64,000 nt of DNA from Arthrobacter sp. ISL-95 (GCF_018613695.1 NZ_JAGGPR010000005.1:431571-495570); one strand, 5' to 3'; shown: positions 51,729-63,364, numbered from the stretch's first letter. Notes: generated by a model from the letters alone, not told the origin. A program made the numbers and translations.

Positions 51729-53612
51729 ATGTGTGGAATCGTAGGCTATGTTGGCAATTCGTCTCGCAAGGCAGCTGGGTACAGCGCTCTTGACGTTGTG
51801 GTGGAAGGGCTGCGCCGTCTGGAATACCGCGGCTATGACTCCGCCGGCGTCGCAGTAGTAGCTGACGGGAGCATTTCGTCCCGTAAAAAGTCCGGCAAGC
51901 TGAGCAACTTGATCGCAGAACTGGAATCAAACCCCGTTCCCGAGTCCATGACCGGCATCGGCCATACCCGTTGGGCTACGCATGGCGGACCCACAGACCG
52001 TAACGCGCACCCGCACCTCTCCGACGGCGGCAAGCTGGCCGTCATTCACAATGGCATCATTGAAAACTTCGCTGAGCTCAAGCAGGAACTGCTGGGCAAG
52101 GGCGTCACCTTCGAGTCGGAAACAGATACAGAAGTTGCGGCTGCCCTCATCGGTGACATCTTCCGCACCCAGCTCGACGGCGACGGCGGCAACCTCACGG
52201 AGGCAATGCGCCTTGCCTGCCAGCGACTCGAAGGCGCTTTTACCCTTCTCGCAGTCCACGCGGACCAGCCCGACGTCGTCGTGGCCGCCCGCCGCAACTC
52301 GCCGCTGGTAGTTGGCCTGGGCGATGGCGAGAACTTCCTCGGCTCGGATGTTTCCGGCTTCATTGACTACACCCGCCGCGCGGTGGAACTGGGACAGGAC
52401 CAGATCGTCACCATCACCGCGGACTCCGTGGAGATCACCGACTTCTTCGGCGCGCCCGCCCAAGGCAAGGAATACCACGTTGACTGGGACCCGGCTTCGG
52501 CCGAAAAGGGCGGTTTCAGCTCCTTTATGGAGAAAGAAATCCACGACCAGCCCGACGCCGTAGCGCAGACCCTCCTGGGCCGCTCGGACCTCAACGGCAA
52601 GCTCACCCTTGACGAGGTTCGCATTGACCCCGAACTCCTCAAGCAGGTGGACAAGATCATCGTGCTGGCCTGCGGTACCGCAGCCTACGCCGGCCTGGTG
52701 GCCAAGTACGCCATTGAGAACTGGTGCCGCATTCCTACCGAGGTAGAGCTGGCACACGAGTTCCGCTATCGCGACCCCATTGTTGACTCCAACACTCTGG
52801 TGGTTTCCATCAGCCAGTCGGGCGAGACTATGGACACGCTGATGGCTGTCCGCTACGCCCGCGAACAGGGCGCCAAGACGATCTCCATCTGCAACACCAA
52901 CGGTTCCACCATCCCGCGTGAATCCGACGCCGTGCTCTACACGCACGCAGGCCCGGAAATTGCCGTTGCTTCCACTAAGGCATTCCTGGCGCAGATCACC
53001 GCTGCCTACCTGCTCGGCCTGTACCTGGCCCAGTTGCGGGGCAACATCTTCTCGGGCCAGATCAAGGACGTCCTCGCGGACCTGAACAAGATTCCGGCCA
53101 AGATCCAGAAAATCCTGGACAACGCAGGACCCCTGCGTGAGCTCGCCCGCAGCATGAAGGACGAGAAGTCCGTACTGTTCTTGGGCCGCCACGTTGGCTA
53201 CCCGGTAGCCCTTGAAGGCGCCCTGAAGCTCAAGGAAATCGCCTACATCCACGCTGAAGGATTCGCCGCCGGCGAGTTGAAGCACGGTCCGATCGCCCTG
53301 ATCGACGACGGCCAGCCGGTCTTCGTTGTTGTGCCGTCCCCGCGTGGCCGCGACTCCCTGCACTCCAAGGTGGTCAGCAACATCCAGGAAGTCCGTGCAC
53401 GTGGTGCCCGTACCCTGGTCATCGCTGAAGAGGGCGACGAATCGGTTAAGGACTACGCAGAGCACGTCTTCTACGTACCGGAAACCCCCACCCTCCTGAT
53501 GCCACTGCTCACCACCGTTCCACTGCAGATCTTTGCTGCTGAACTGGCCGGTGCCAAGGGTTACGACGTCGATCAGCCGCGTAACCTCGCCAAGAGCGTC
53601 ACCGTAGAATAA
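51729..53612 (+). CDS. glmS: Glutamine-fructose-6-phosphate aminotransferase
   Basis: Makes glucosamine-6-phosphate from fructose-6-phosphate and glutamine, the entry to cell-wall amino sugars. 627 residues. The nucleophile is Cys2 (first residue after Met removal) in MCGIVGYVG. Glutaminase domain residues 1-240, then two SIS sugar-isomerase domains ([40 protein letters not shown]). C-terminal AKSVTVE is typical. The region just upstream is too short and unlike a glmS ribozyme. acpS follows after 4 bases. Confidence 0.98.
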
Positions 53613-53616
53613 CGCC

Positions 53617-53964
53617 ATGATTGTTGGCATTGGCGTAGACGTCGTAGACATCGAGCGGTTCGGTCGGCAGTTGGAACGGACACCGGGACTCCGGGACCGT
53701 TTGTTTGTTCCTGCCGAGCGGGAACTTAACACACGGTCCTTGGCCGCCCGTTTCGCGGCCAAGGAAGCTGTGGCCAAGGTGCTGGGCGCTCCGGCAGGGA
53801 TGAACTGGCAGGACTGCTGGATCGGTCTCGACGAGAACGGCCCCACCGTCCAGGTCAAGGGCACGGTGCTTGCTGTGGCCGAGGCCAAGGGCGTCAAGCG
53901 CTGGCACTTGTCCATGAGCCACGACGGCGGCATAGCTACGGCTACTGTCCTCGCCGAGGGCTAA
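53617..53964 (+). CDS. acpS: Holo-[acyl-carrier-protein] synthase
   Basis: Transfers 4'-phosphopantetheine from CoA to acyl carrier protein. 115 residues with [15 protein letters not shown] (metal Asp) and [13 protein letters not shown] (metal Glu), then [15 protein letters not shown]. Probably co-transcribed with glmS (4-base gap) and nnr (13-base gap); CoaA nearby supplies the CoA pathway. Confidence 0.97.
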
Positions 53965-53977
53965 CGGACTATAAGCA

Positions 53978-55555
53978 ATGATCAGCGCCTTCACCGGACA
54001 ACAGATCAGGGATGCGGAACAGCCGCTCCTGGACTCCGGTGAGGGCGCTGTTCTTATGCAACGGGCGGCCTATGGGTTGGCCCAAGTGGTGGCTCGCGAG
54101 GTCAAAAACAGGCGGAAGCTTGCTGGTGCGAGCGTCACGGTGCTGGTGGGAAAGGGCAACAACGGCGGCGACGGCCTTTATGCTGCAGCTTTCCTGGCCC
54201 GCCGCGGAACACGGACGACGGCGGTACTCGCCGCCGCTGAAGTGCACCCGGAGGCGCTGGCTGCCTTTGTCATGGCCGGCGGACGTGCTCTGACGTTGGA
54301 GGCCGCCAACGCTGAAGAGCTTGCTGTCCTTTGCGCTGGCGATGACGTGATCATTGACGCGCTGTTGGGAACGGGCGCCCGCGGTGGTTTGCGGGACGCC
54401 TCTGCCGAAATGGTGGCGTCGCTCCAGGAGCTGCGTCCGCGCCTGGTGGTGGCCTGTGATCTCCCTAGTGGACTGGATACCAGCAGCGGTGAAATGCATT
54501 GGCCGGTGCTGGAAGCAGACGTCACCGTCACTTTTGGCGGTATCAAGGCCGGGCTGATGGCGGACCCTGGTGAAGGGTGTGCCGGGCGCGTGGAGCTGGT
54601 GCCCATCGGGATCGAGAATGCACTGGAACACAACCGCCCTGAGCTTCGCCGGCTCACGGCCCCGGACCTTGCGGCTTTGCTGCCCGATCCTGGCCGCCGC
54701 GCCCACAAGTATTCGAGGGGCGTCTTGGGCGTTGTAGCGGGCTCGCCACGCTTTGCCGGAGCCGCTGCTCTGAGCGTGCACGCCGCGGCCCTCGCCGGAG
54801 CAGGGATGGTGCGCTATGTCGGGCCTCAGGAGGCGGCGCAGCTGGTGCTGGCCCGAACTCCCGAAGCCCTGTGGGAAACCGAAGAACCCGGCCGCGTCCA
54901 GGCCTGGCTCCTGGGATCCGGGGTTGATGGCGAGGATCAGCTGCAACGGGCAAGGGACGCCGGTACCTCGGCCCTCGCCGACGGGTTGCCGGTGGTGGTG
55001 GACGCCGGAGCTTTGAGCCTCCTGCCGGAACGCTGCCCGGCCCATTGGATTCTGACACCGCATGCCGGAGAACTGGCCACGTTGCTGAACTCGCTTCCCT
55101 CGATGGGAGAAGTGAAGGTAACCCGCGACGACGTCGAATCCCGGACCCTGCACTATGTGCGGCAGGCCGCCGAACAAACCGGCGCCACAGTGCTCCTGAA
55201 GGGTGCCACCACACTGGTGTCCTCGCCGTCGGGCGTTGTTTTCAGCCAGTCCGAAGGCACCGCTTGGATGGCTACTGCAGGCAGCGGTGACGTCTTGGCC
55301 GGTGTACTCGGGGCCCTGCTGGCACAGTCCACGGAAATGATCCGGAACGACGACGGCGCGTATGCCGCGTTGGGCTTGGACCCCGCCGACCGCTGGGCTG
55401 CCCTGGCCGCAGTTGCGGCAAGCGTCCACGGACGAGCCGGAGCCCTTGCATCCGCAGATTTCGACGGAGGTCCTATTACAGCCTCGGCCATCATGACGGC
55501 GGTTCCGCGGGTCATTGGTTCGCTCAACGCGGAATACGACCGAACAAGACCCTAA
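53978..55555 (+). CDS. nnr: Bifunctional NAD(P)HX epimerase / ADP-dependent NAD(P)HX dehydratase
   Basis: Repairs hydrated, inactive NADH and NADPH. 525 residues. N-terminal YjeF epimerase domain (about 1-215) with LVGKGNNGGDGLYAAAFLA and CDLPSGLDT; C-terminal ribokinase-like dehydratase (about 230-510) with GVLGVVAGSPRFAGAA, LTPHAGELATL, LLKGATTLV and AGSGDVLAGVLGALLAQ. The fusion of both activities is common. It follows acpS by 13 bases. Confidence 0.95.
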   Translation: MISAFTGQQIRDAEQPLLDSGEGAVLMQRAAYGLAQVVAREVKNRRKLAGASVTVLVGKGNNGGDGLYAAAFLARRGTRTTAVLAAAEVHPEALAAFVMAGGRALTLEAANAEELAVLCAGDDVIIDALLGTGARGGLRDASAEMVASLQELRPRLVVACDLPSGLDTSSGEMHWPVLEADVTVTFGGIKAGLMADPGEGCAGRVELVPIGIENALEHNRPELRRLTAPDLAALLPDPGRRAHKYSRGVLGVVAGSPRFAGAAALSVHAAALAGAGMVRYVGPQEAAQLVLARTPEALWETEEPGRVQAWLLGSGVDGEDQLQRARDAGTSALADGLPVVVDAGALSLLPERCPAHWILTPHAGELATLLNSLPSMGEVKVTRDDVESRTLHYVRQAAEQTGATVLLKGATTLVSSPSGVVFSQSEGTAWMATAGSGDVLAGVLGALLAQSTEMIRNDDGAYAALGLDPADRWAALAAVAASVHGRAGALASADFDGGPITASAIMTAVPRVIGSLNAEYDRTRP

Positions 55556-55583
55556 GGTTGCTGTCGGTGTCTGGGGGCTTGAG

Positions 55584-55589
55584 TAGGCT
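55584..55589 (+). promoter_or_regulatory. Predicted glgX -10
   Basis: TAGGCT, matching the -10 proposed for glmS, about 36 bases before glgX, which has a good AAGAGGAG ribosome site. The -35 is not clear. Confidence 0.35.
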
Positions 55590-55624
55590 TGCAACAGTTG
55601 TTCGCATCATCAAGAGGAGAACGC

Positions 55625-57907
55625 ATGGAAGTCTGGCCTGGATCGGCTTATCCGCTGGGTGCCACCTTTGACGGCACCGGCACCAACTTCGCGCTATTTA
55701 GCGAGAAGGCCGAAAAAGTGGAATTGTGTCTCTTTGACGACGACGGCGGGGAAGTCCGCGTAGACGTTACCGAGGTGGATGGTTATGTATGGCACTGCTA
55801 CCTGCCGCAGGTCCAACCGGGACAGAAGTACGGCTACAGGGTGCACGGCCCTTACGACCCCGACGCCGGTCAACGCTTCAACCCGAACAAGCTGCTGCTG
55901 GATCCTTACGCCAAGGCAATTCACCGGCAGATTGACTGGGACCCGTCCCTGTTCTCATACAACATGGGTGACCCGGATTCACGCAATGACGAGGACTCTG
56001 CACCGCACATGATGCTGGGCGTGGTCATCAACCCGTTCTTTGACTGGGATGGCGACAAACTCCTGCGGATTCCGTACCACAAGTCCGTAATCTACGAGGC
56101 ACATGTCAAGGGCCTCACGCAGATGCATCCCGAAGTGCCCGAAGAGCAGCGCGGCACCTATGCCGGCGTCGCCCACCCGGCCGTGATTTCCCACCTGCAG
56201 AAGCTGGGCATCACGGCGATCGAACTCATGCCGGTGCACCAGTTCGTCAACGACGGCATCCTGCAGGACAAGGGCCTGAATAACTACTGGGGCTATAACA
56301 CCATCGGGTTCTTTGCGCCCCACAACAGCTACAGCTCCAAGGGTGATACTGGACAGCAGGTCCAAGACTTCAAGGCCATGGTGCGGGCGCTGCACACGGC
56401 CGGCATCGAGGTAATTCTCGACGTCGTGTACAACCACACCGCCGAGGGAAACCACCTCGGACCAACGTTGTCCTTCAAGGGCATCGACAACTCCGCGTAC
56501 TACCGCCTGGTGGAAGATGACCAGAAGTACTACATGGACTACACCGGCACGGGCAATTCGCTCAATGTCCGCAGCCCGCACTCCCTCCAACTGCTTATGG
56601 ACTCCCTGCGATACTGGGTGACCGAGATGCACGTTGACGGATTCCGGTTCGACCTCGCCTCCACGCTGGCACGCGAGTTCTATGACGTGGACAAACTGTC
56701 CACCTTCTTCGAACTCATCCAGCAGGACCCCGTGGTTTCCCAGGTGAAGCTCATTGCTGAGCCGTGGGACGTTGGGCCCGGCGGATACCAAGTGGGCAAC
56801 TTCCCTCCGCAATGGACGGAGTGGAACGGCCAATACCGCGATACTGTCCGTGACTTCTGGCGCGGCGAACCTTCCACCCTTGGAGAGTTCGCTTCCCGGT
56901 TGACGGGTTCGGCGGACCTCTACGAACACTCGGGCCGCCGGCCCGTGGCGTCCATCAACTTCGTCACCGCGCACGATGGCTTCACGTTGGCTGACCTTGT
57001 GTCCTACAACGAGAAACACAATGAGGCCAACGGCGAAGACAACAACGACGGCGAATCCCACAACCGTTCCTGGAACTGCGGCGCCGAAGGGCCCACGGAC
57101 GATCCCACTGTCCTTGGCCTGAGGGCGCGTCAGCAGCGCAACTTCATTGCCTCGCTGTTCCTGTCCCAGGGTGTTCCCATGCTTCTGCATGGTGACGAAC
57201 TCGGCAGGACGCAGAACGGCAACAACAACGGATACTGCCAGGATTCGGAACTGACCTGGATCAACTGGGACAACGTGGACCAGCCCCTGATCGAGTTCAC
57301 AGCAGCGGTCAGTGCACTCCGGGCCAAACACCCCAGCCTGCGCCGCAGCCGCTTCTTCGATGGCAGTCCTGTGCTGCGCGGTGAAGGCGAGCGACTCCCG
57401 GACATCGTATGGCTGGATGCCGACGCCAGCACCATGACTCCGTCCGATTGGCACGAAGCTCTGGGACGCTCGGTGGGAGTGTTCCTCAATGGCGATGGCA
57501 TCCATGGCAGGGATACGCAGGGACGGCGCATCACCGACGTCAACTTCCTGTTGTACTTCAACGCCGACCAGGACGAAGTGGGCTTCCGGATTCCTTCCGA
57601 TGAGTACGCGCCGGCCTGGGATGTCATGATCGATACCGCCGGAGAAGGCGCCGAAGCCGGCGTCATCAAAGCCGATCAGATCCTGATGGTCGGCGGCAAG
57701 TCGCTGGTGGTACTCCGTGCCCACAGCACTCCGGAAATTGAACCCGATCATTCGGTGGCTGCTTCCCTGGCCGCGTTGACGCAGACCAGTACTCCGGAAA
57801 CGGCATCCATCACCGCCCCTGCAGTGACGTCGTTGCCCTTTGATTACAAAGGTTCTCCGTCCGAGGGCAACACCGATGAAGGCGAAACGAAGGAGACGGA
57901 AGCATGA
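55625..57907 (+). CDS. glgX: Glycogen debranching enzyme
   Basis: Hydrolyses alpha-1,6 branches of glycogen, releasing malto-oligosaccharides for TreY. 760 residues. N-terminal CBM48 ([18 protein letters not shown]), then a GH13 barrel with [11 protein letters not shown] (nucleophile Asp), [14 protein letters not shown] (acid Glu) and [20 protein letters not shown] (third Asp). ATG 55625 has AAGAGGAGAACGC; an earlier in-frame start is weaker. A Ser/Thr-rich C-terminal extension of about 55 residues is unusual. The stop overlaps the treY ATG. Confidence 0.96.
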   Translation: MEVWPGSAYPLGATFDGTGTNFALFSEKAEKVELCLFDDDGGEVRVDVTEVDGYVWHCYLPQVQPGQKYGYRVHGPYDPDAGQRFNPNKLLLDPYAKAIHRQIDWDPSLFSYNMGDPDSRNDEDSAPHMMLGVVINPFFDWDGDKLLRIPYHKSVIYEAHVKGLTQMHPEVPEEQRGTYAGVAHPAVISHLQKLGITAIELMPVHQFVNDGILQDKGLNNYWGYNTIGFFAPHNSYSSKGDTGQQVQDFKAMVRALHTAGIEVILDVVYNHTAEGNHLGPTLSFKGIDNSAYYRLVEDDQKYYMDYTGTGNSLNVRSPHSLQLLMDSLRYWVTEMHVDGFRFDLASTLAREFYDVDKLSTFFELIQQDPVVSQVKLIAEPWDVGPGGYQVGNFPPQWTEWNGQYRDTVRDFWRGEPSTLGEFASRLTGSADLYEHSGRRPVASINFVTAHDGFTLADLVSYNEKHNEANGEDNNDGESHNRSWNCGAEGPTDDPTVLGLRARQQRNFIASLFLSQGVPMLLHGDELGRTQNGNNNGYCQDSELTWINWDNVDQPLIEFTAAVSALRAKHPSLRRSRFFDGSPVLRGEGERLPDIVWLDADASTMTPSDWHEALGRSVGVFLNGDGIHGRDTQGRRITDVNFLLYFNADQDEVGFRIPSDEYAPAWDVMIDTAGEGAEAGVIKADQILMVGGKSLVVLRAHSTPEIEPDHSVAASLAALTQTSTPETASITAPAVTSLPFDYKGSPSEGNTDEGETKETEA

Positions 57908-60216
57908 GGACGCCTGTCTCCACATATCGGCTCCAGATTCGTCCGAGCTTCACGTTGCAGGATGCGGCTGAGATCACCGGATATTTGCGTTCCTTGGGAA
58001 TCGATTGGGTGTACGTCTCACCGATCCTGACCGCCGAAAAGGGTTCGGATCACGGCTATGACGTGACCGATCCCTCTACTGTTGATCCCTCCCGGGGAGG
58101 CCCTGAAGGCCTTGCCGCGCTGTCCAAGGCAGCAAAGGACAAGGGTTTGGGCGTGCTGGCTGACATCGTGCCTAATCACATGGGCGTTGCTTCGCCGAAG
58201 CAGAACGCCTGGTGGTGGCAGCTGCTCAAGGAAGGCCGCGGTTCAAAGTATTCCGAGGCGTTCGACGTCGACTGGGACTTTGGCGGGGGGAAAATCCGCA
58301 TTCCTGTCCTGGGGAGCGACGACGACCTTGACGAACTGAAGATCGTGGACGACGAACTGCGGTACTACGATCACAGTTTTCCACTGGCCGAGGGTACCTG
58401 CACCTCCGGGGACAACGCGCGTGAAGTCCATTCACGGCAGCACTATGAGTTGGTTGGCTGGCGCCGGGCCGACGCCGAGCTGAACTACCGCCGGTTCTTC
58501 GCAGTGAACACCCTGGCCGGCGTGCGCGTGGAGATTCCTTGGGTCTTTGATGAGTCCCATGCAGAGATTGTCCGCTGGTTCCGTGAAGGATTGGTGGACG
58601 GGCTGAGAATCGACCACCCGGACGGGCTCGCCGATCCCGAGGGCTACCTCACAAGGCTGCGCGAAGCGACCGGAGGCGCTTACCTTCTGGTGGAGAAGAT
58701 CCTGGAACCGGGGGAGCAGCTGCCGGACACCTTCGAGTGTGAAGGGACCACGGGATACGACGCCCTGGCTGACGTCGACCGTCTCTTTGTAGACCCGACG
58801 GCCGAGGAATACCTGAACTCCCTGGATGCCCGTCTCCGGAATGCAGACGCTCCGGCGGATTACCATGCCATGATTCATGCGACCAAGCGCCGGATCGCCG
58901 ATGGCATCCTGCGCTCGGAAGTCCTACGGCTGGCCCGTCTCGTGCCTGAATCGCTGGAGCTGCCGTTCGCCAAGGTAGCCGATGCCCTGGCGGAAGTCAT
59001 TTGCTGCTTCCCCATCTACAGGACGTATCTGCCCTATGGCGGGAAAACGCTGATCGAGTCTGTGGAGAACGCCGCCAAGCAGCGCCCTGACCTGGCAACT
59101 GTCCTCAGCCAGCTCCAGCCGCTCTTGCTGGATGAGTCCAGTCTTTTGGCCCGGCGCTTCCAACAGACGTCAGGCATGGTCATGGCCAAGGGCGTGGAGG
59201 ACACCGCGTTCTTCCGTTACACCCGTCTGGGGTCACTGACGGAAGTGGGCGCGGATCCTACGGAATTCTCCATTCCCGGCAATGTCTTCCATGAACGCAT
59301 GGCCCGGAGGCAGCAGCTTTTACCGCTGTCCATGACAACGCTGAGCACCCACGACACCAAACGGAGCGAGGATGCAAGGGCAAGGATCTCCGTGATCTCC
59401 GAGGCAGTACCGGAATGGGAGCTTTTCCTGGGCATCGTCCATGAACTTGCGCCCATCCCGGATGGCCCCCTCTCCGTATTGGTGTGGCAGTCCATCGCAG
59501 GGGCGTGGCCGGCAGATCGCCAACGGTTGCAGTCCTATGCCCTGAAAGCGGCCCGGGAAGCCGGCAATTCCACCAACTGGACCGATCCCAATCAGGAGTT
59601 CGAACGACAGCTGGCGGCCGCCGTCGACGCTGTTTTTGATGTTCCGGAAGTAACAGCCGCCCTGACCAACTTCGTCAACGAGCTCGAACCGTATGGAACC
59701 TCCAACTCGCTGTCCGCAAAGTTGATTCAACTAACCATGCCCGGCGTTCCTGACGTCTACCAAGGGACGGAATTCAGGGACGGTTCACTGACCGACCCCG
59801 ACAACCGGCGGCCGGTGGATTTCAAGGCTCGCATCGCCACCCTGGAAGAGTTGGATCGCGGCGCCAAGCCCGCGTTCACGGATGAAGCCGCCAAACTTTT
59901 GGTGGTCTCCCGTGCATTGAGGCTTCGCCGCGACAGGCCGGAGCTGTTTGCCGGTTACCTTCCGGTTGCTGCCCAGGGCGCTGCCGCAGGACACGTGGTG
60001 GCCTTCGACCGAGGAGCCGAACGTCGTGGAGCCCTCACCGTTGCCACCCGTCTGCCTAAACGGCTGGCCAGGGAAGGCGGCTGGCGGGACACGGCCATCG
60101 AATTGACTGTGGGATGCCGGGACGAACTCACCGGGGCCACCTACCGGGCAGGTGCCATCCCTCTGGCCACCCTGCTGAAGCAATACCCCGTGGCCCTGTT
60201 GGTTCCCACAGACTGA
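57904..60216 (+). CDS. treY: Maltooligosyl trehalose synthase
   Basis: Rearranges the reducing-end glucose of a maltodextrin into a terminal trehalose unit. 770 residues. [54 protein letters not shown] (catalytic Asp), [11 protein letters not shown] (Glu) and [14 protein letters not shown] are hallmarks. Coupled to glgX by a 4-base overlap; treZ completes the pathway. Confidence 0.97.
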   Translation: MRTPVSTYRLQIRPSFTLQDAAEITGYLRSLGIDWVYVSPILTAEKGSDHGYDVTDPSTVDPSRGGPEGLAALSKAAKDKGLGVLADIVPNHMGVASPKQNAWWWQLLKEGRGSKYSEAFDVDWDFGGGKIRIPVLGSDDDLDELKIVDDELRYYDHSFPLAEGTCTSGDNAREVHSRQHYELVGWRRADAELNYRRFFAVNTLAGVRVEIPWVFDESHAEIVRWFREGLVDGLRIDHPDGLADPEGYLTRLREATGGAYLLVEKILEPGEQLPDTFECEGTTGYDALADVDRLFVDPTAEEYLNSLDARLRNADAPADYHAMIHATKRRIADGILRSEVLRLARLVPESLELPFAKVADALAEVICCFPIYRTYLPYGGKTLIESVENAAKQRPDLATVLSQLQPLLLDESSLLARRFQQTSGMVMAKGVEDTAFFRYTRLGSLTEVGADPTEFSIPGNVFHERMARRQQLLPLSMTTLSTHDTKRSEDARARISVISEAVPEWELFLGIVHELAPIPDGPLSVLVWQSIAGAWPADRQRLQSYALKAAREAGNSTNWTDPNQEFERQLAAAVDAVFDVPEVTAALTNFVNELEPYGTSNSLSAKLIQLTMPGVPDVYQGTEFRDGSLTDPDNRRPVDFKARIATLEELDRGAKPAFTDEAAKLLVVSRALRLRRDRPELFAGYLPVAAQGAAAGHVVAFDRGAERRGALTVATRLPKRLAREGGWRDTAIELTVGCRDELTGATYRAGAIPLATLLKQYPVALLVPTD

Positions 60217-60222
60217 TTTCCG

Positions 60223-60259
60223 GATGGTGCGATCACCGTATTGCGGTGATCGCACCATC
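60223..60259. repeat. 16-bp perfect inverted repeat between treY and treZ
   Basis: GATGGTGCGATCACCG (60223-60238) and CGGTGATCGCACCATC (60244-60259) are perfect complements around TATTG. No T tract follows. In the 89-base treY-treZ gap it may be an operator, partial terminator or mRNA-stability element. Confidence 0.8.
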
Positions 60260-60305
60260 AACACCGTCATTGCAAAGCACGCTTGAAACACGTACAGGGA
60301 GCATG

Positions 60306-62078
60306 ATGCTGGAGCACGCTGCTGGAAAAAATCCTTACGACGTCTGGGCGCCGAACGCCGATTCGGTCCGGTTGCTCGCCGGAGGTCACGAGTACCCCAT
60401 GGAGCAACTTCACGACGGCGGCGCCGCCGGATGGTGGCGGGCGCCGGCTGACGTGGTGGCCCAGGAAGGCGACGGGGTACGGTATGGCTACATCGTGGAC
60501 GGGGAGGGACCGTTTCCCGATCCGCGCTCGCGGAGGCAGCCCGACGGAGTCCACGGACTGTCAGCGGCCTTTGATCCGTCCGCCCATGTGTGGAAGGACA
60601 GTGAATGGAAGGGGCGGAGCCTCAAGGGTTCGGTCATCTATGAACTGCACCTGGGCACCTTCACCCCGGAGGGCACGCTGGATGCCGCCGCAGGAAAACT
60701 GGACTACTTGGTGGACCTCGGAGTCGACTTCATAGAGTTACTCCCGGTCAACGGTTTCAACGGTGTTCACAACTGGGGTTACGATGGCGTCCTTTGGTAT
60801 GCCGTGCACGAGCCGTATGGTGGCCCCGCAGCCTACCAGCGCTTTGTGGATGCGGCTCATGCTGCGGGCTTGGGCGTTATCCAGGACGTTGTCTATAACC
60901 ACCTCGGACCGAGCGGTAACTACCTGCCTCAGTTCGGACCGTACCTGAAATCGGGGGAGGGCAACACATGGGGTGATTCTGTCAACCTTGACGGCCCCGG
61001 CTCGGACGATGTCCGCCGCTACATCTTGGAGAATGCAGCGATGTGGCTCCGGGATTACCACGTGGACGGACTCCGGCTCGATGCTGTGCATGCCTTGCGT
61101 GATGAGCGTGCCGTGCACATCCTCGAGGAATTCGGGGCACTGGGAGACGAGGTGGAGGCAGCAACCGGAATACCCAGGACGCTGATTGCAGAATCGGATC
61201 TGAACAACCCGCGGCTCATCTACCCACGCCAAGACAACGGCTACGGGTTGAAAGGCCAATGGAGCGACGATTTCCACCACGCAGTGCACGTCAACCTCAG
61301 CGGGGAGACCACCGGCTACTACGCGGATTTTGACTCCCTCGCAGTCCTGGCGAAGGTCTTGGAACATGGATTCCTTCACGATGGCAGCTACTCCAGCTTC
61401 CGGGGGCGGCACCACGGGCGGCCCATCCGGCACGATCTGGCACACCCCTCGGCGCTTGTTGTCTGCCTGCAGAACCACGACCAAATCGGGAACCGGGCCA
61501 CCGGCGACCGCCTCACCGCATCGTTGTCCTACGGAAAGCTGGCCATCGGCGCAGTGCTGACCATGACGTCACCCTTCACGCCCATGTTGTTCATGGGTGA
61601 GGAGTTTGCTGCCTCCACGCCGTGGCAGTTCTTCACCTCCCACCCGGAACCTGAGCTGGGCAAAGCAACAGCTGAAGGGCGTATCAAAGAGTTCGAACGT
61701 ATGGGATGGGACCCGGCGGTTGTCCCCGATCCGCAGGACCCCGAGACCTTCCAACGCTCCAAACTTAAATGGGACGAAGCCGCTGAGGGGGAGCACGCAC
61801 GCCTGCTGCAGCTGTACAAGGACTTGGCACAGTTGCGCCGTAACACTCCGGAGTTGGTGGACGGCGGCTTCGGCGGGACCTCCGTTGAGTTCGACGACGA
61901 CGAACATTGGCTGCAGTTTTCCCGCGGCACCGTCCGGGTAGTCTGCAACTTCGGGGACGAAGCACTTGGCACGCCCCTGAATGGCTCCGTGTTGCTGGCT
62001 ACCGATGACGAAGCAGCCCTGGAGGACGGGACGCTGACGCTTCCCGGCGGTAGCGCCGCCGTCGTACGCGTCCGCTAA
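60306..62078 (+). CDS. treZ: Malto-oligosyltrehalose trehalohydrolase
   Basis: Releases free trehalose from the product of TreY. 590 residues. N-terminal CBM48-like part ([17 protein letters not shown]), then GH13 with [15 protein letters not shown] (Asp), [12 protein letters not shown] (Glu) and [14 protein letters not shown] (Asp). Two adjacent ATGs exist (60303, 60306); AGGGAG at 60296-60301 fits the second better. A much longer frame running back into treY is rejected. Together with glgX and treY it forms a glycogen-to-trehalose operon. Confidence 0.96.
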   Translation: MLEHAAGKNPYDVWAPNADSVRLLAGGHEYPMEQLHDGGAAGWWRAPADVVAQEGDGVRYGYIVDGEGPFPDPRSRRQPDGVHGLSAAFDPSAHVWKDSEWKGRSLKGSVIYELHLGTFTPEGTLDAAAGKLDYLVDLGVDFIELLPVNGFNGVHNWGYDGVLWYAVHEPYGGPAAYQRFVDAAHAAGLGVIQDVVYNHLGPSGNYLPQFGPYLKSGEGNTWGDSVNLDGPGSDDVRRYILENAAMWLRDYHVDGLRLDAVHALRDERAVHILEEFGALGDEVEAATGIPRTLIAESDLNNPRLIYPRQDNGYGLKGQWSDDFHHAVHVNLSGETTGYYADFDSLAVLAKVLEHGFLHDGSYSSFRGRHHGRPIRHDLAHPSALVVCLQNHDQIGNRATGDRLTASLSYGKLAIGAVLTMTSPFTPMLFMGEEFAASTPWQFFTSHPEPELGKATAEGRIKEFERMGWDPAVVPDPQDPETFQRSKLKWDEAAEGEHARLLQLYKDLAQLRRNTPELVDGGFGGTSVEFDDDEHWLQFSRGTVRVVCNFGDEALGTPLNGSVLLATDDEAALEDGTLTLPGGSAAVVRVR

Positions 62079-62081
62079 GTC

Positions 62082-62139
62082 GCACAAAATGAGGTGACGG
62101 CGCCCACATAGCGGACGGCGCCGTCACCGCAGTTTGTGC
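62082..62139 (+). terminator. Two-part hairpin after treZ
   Basis: Inner stem GGTGACGGCGCC / GGCGCCGTCACC (12 bp, perfect) within an outer GCACAAA / TTTGTGC stem (7 bp), separated by a 4x4 internal loop. It begins 4 bases after the treZ stop. The inner loop contains CACATAGCGGA, a partial match to the rpo-associated motif. Confidence 0.7.
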
Positions 62140-62157
62140 AGTGGCAGGATGGTACGT

Positions 62158-63195
62158 ATGACTTATTCGGCTGCGGAAAACCGCTACGAAACCATGCCCT
62201 ACCGCCGCGTCGGACGCAGTGGACTCAAACTCCCCGCCATCTCGCTGGGCCTCTGGCACAACTTCGGCGATGACAAGCGATTCGATGAACAGCGTGCAAT
62301 CCTGCGGCGCGCGTTCGATCTCGGTGTCAACCACTTCGACCTCGCCAACAATTACGGACCCCCGGATGGCTCGGCGGAGACCAACTTCGGGCGTCACTTG
62401 AAGGACGACTTCAAGCCATACCGTGACGAACTGGTCATCTCCACCAAAGCCGGTTACTACATGTGGCCCGGTCCGTACGGCGAGTGGGGATCCCGCAAAT
62501 ACCTGATTTCCAGCTTGGACCAGTCTCTGGAGCGTATGGGCCTGGACTACGTGGACATCTTCTATAGCCACCGTCCCGACCCCGAGACGCCTCTGGAAGA
62601 GACCATGGGCGCGTTGGATTACGCAGTAAGGTCAGGCAAGGCACTCTACGCGGGCATCTCCTCCTACACGCCCGAACAGACGCTCGAGGCCGCCCGAATC
62701 CTGAAGGAACTCGGTACCCCTCTGCTCATCCACCAGCCCAGCTACTCCATGCTGAACCGGTGGACGGAGAACGGCTCACCCAACCTGTACGAGGCATTGG
62801 ACCAGGTAGGCGCAGGGTCCATCGCCTTCTCGCCACTGGCGCAGGGCATGCTCACCAACCGCTACCTCAACGGTGTGCCGGCCGACTCCCGTGCAGCCAA
62901 AGAACGGTTCCTGTCCGAGTCTGCGCTGACGGAAGACAAACTGGACCGTGTGCGGGGGCTGAACGCCATCGCCGAGGGGCGTGGCCAGACACTCGCCCAG
63001 ATGGCCATTGCCTGGATCCTTCGCGATCAGCCCAAGGGCTCGCCTGTGACCTCTGCGCTGGTTGGGGCTTCCAGCGTGGCCCAGCTTGAAGACACTCTCA
63101 GCGCCATCAACAACCTGAAGTTCACCACCGAAGAGCTGACTGCCATTGATGAGTTCGCCGTGGAGTCGGACATCAATCTGTGGGCGCAGAAGTAG
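62158..63195 (+). CDS. Aldo/keto reductase, YghZ/AKR14 type
   Basis: NADPH-dependent reductase, 345 residues, close in text to Escherichia coli YghZ (L-glyceraldehyde-3-phosphate reductase): FDLGVNHFDLANNYGPPDGS, ISTKAGYYMWPGPYG, YVDIFYSHRPDPETPLEET, and HQPSYSMLNRW. Catalytic Asp, Tyr (NNYG), Lys (TKAG) and His (FYSHR) are present. These enzymes reduce methylglyoxal and related aldehydes. ATG 62158 has AGGA about 9 bases upstream; two earlier in-frame starts lack sites. Single gene between hairpins. Confidence 0.94.
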   Translation: MTYSAAENRYETMPYRRVGRSGLKLPAISLGLWHNFGDDKRFDEQRAILRRAFDLGVNHFDLANNYGPPDGSAETNFGRHLKDDFKPYRDELVISTKAGYYMWPGPYGEWGSRKYLISSLDQSLERMGLDYVDIFYSHRPDPETPLEETMGALDYAVRSGKALYAGISSYTPEQTLEAARILKELGTPLLIHQPSYSMLNRWTENGSPNLYEALDQVGAGSIAFSPLAQGMLTNRYLNGVPADSRAAKERFLSESALTEDKLDRVRGLNAIAEGRGQTLAQMAIAWILRDQPKGSPVTSALVGASSVAQLEDTLSAINNLKFTTEELTAIDEFAVESDINLWAQK

Positions 63196-63215
63196 CCTCG
63201 AAGGACTGACACAAA

Positions 63216-63253
63216 CAGCGGAAGCCGGCAGGGAACAAAACCGGCTTCCGCTG
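63216..63253 (+). terminator. Terminator after the aldo/keto reductase gene
   Basis: CAGCGGAAGCCGG (63216-63228) pairs perfectly with CCGGCTTCCGCTG (63241-63253); 12-base loop, followed by TGTTGGTT. Confidence 0.8.
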
Positions 63254-63260
63254 TGTTGGT

Positions 63261-63266
63261 TACAAT
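63261..63266 (+). promoter_or_regulatory. Predicted ino1 -10
   Basis: TACAAT, one base from the vegetative consensus, right after the terminator and about 98 bases before GTG 63365. No good -35. Confidence 0.4.
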
Positions 63267-63364
63267 GCAAGTGTGCGCCGAATGGCGCCGTGCCAATCAG
63301 CCGTGCCCTGGTCTCTGTCAGGGATGCGCCTGGCACCTGAGGTTATTTCTCAAAAAGGAGTTCC

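Noticed and set aside
51927..53933. 668-codon minus-strand frame opposite glmS/acpS
   Set aside because: Antisense shadow spanning two conserved plus-strand genes.
55979..57925. 648-codon minus-strand frame opposite glgX
   Set aside because: Antisense shadow of a catalytically complete GH13 gene.
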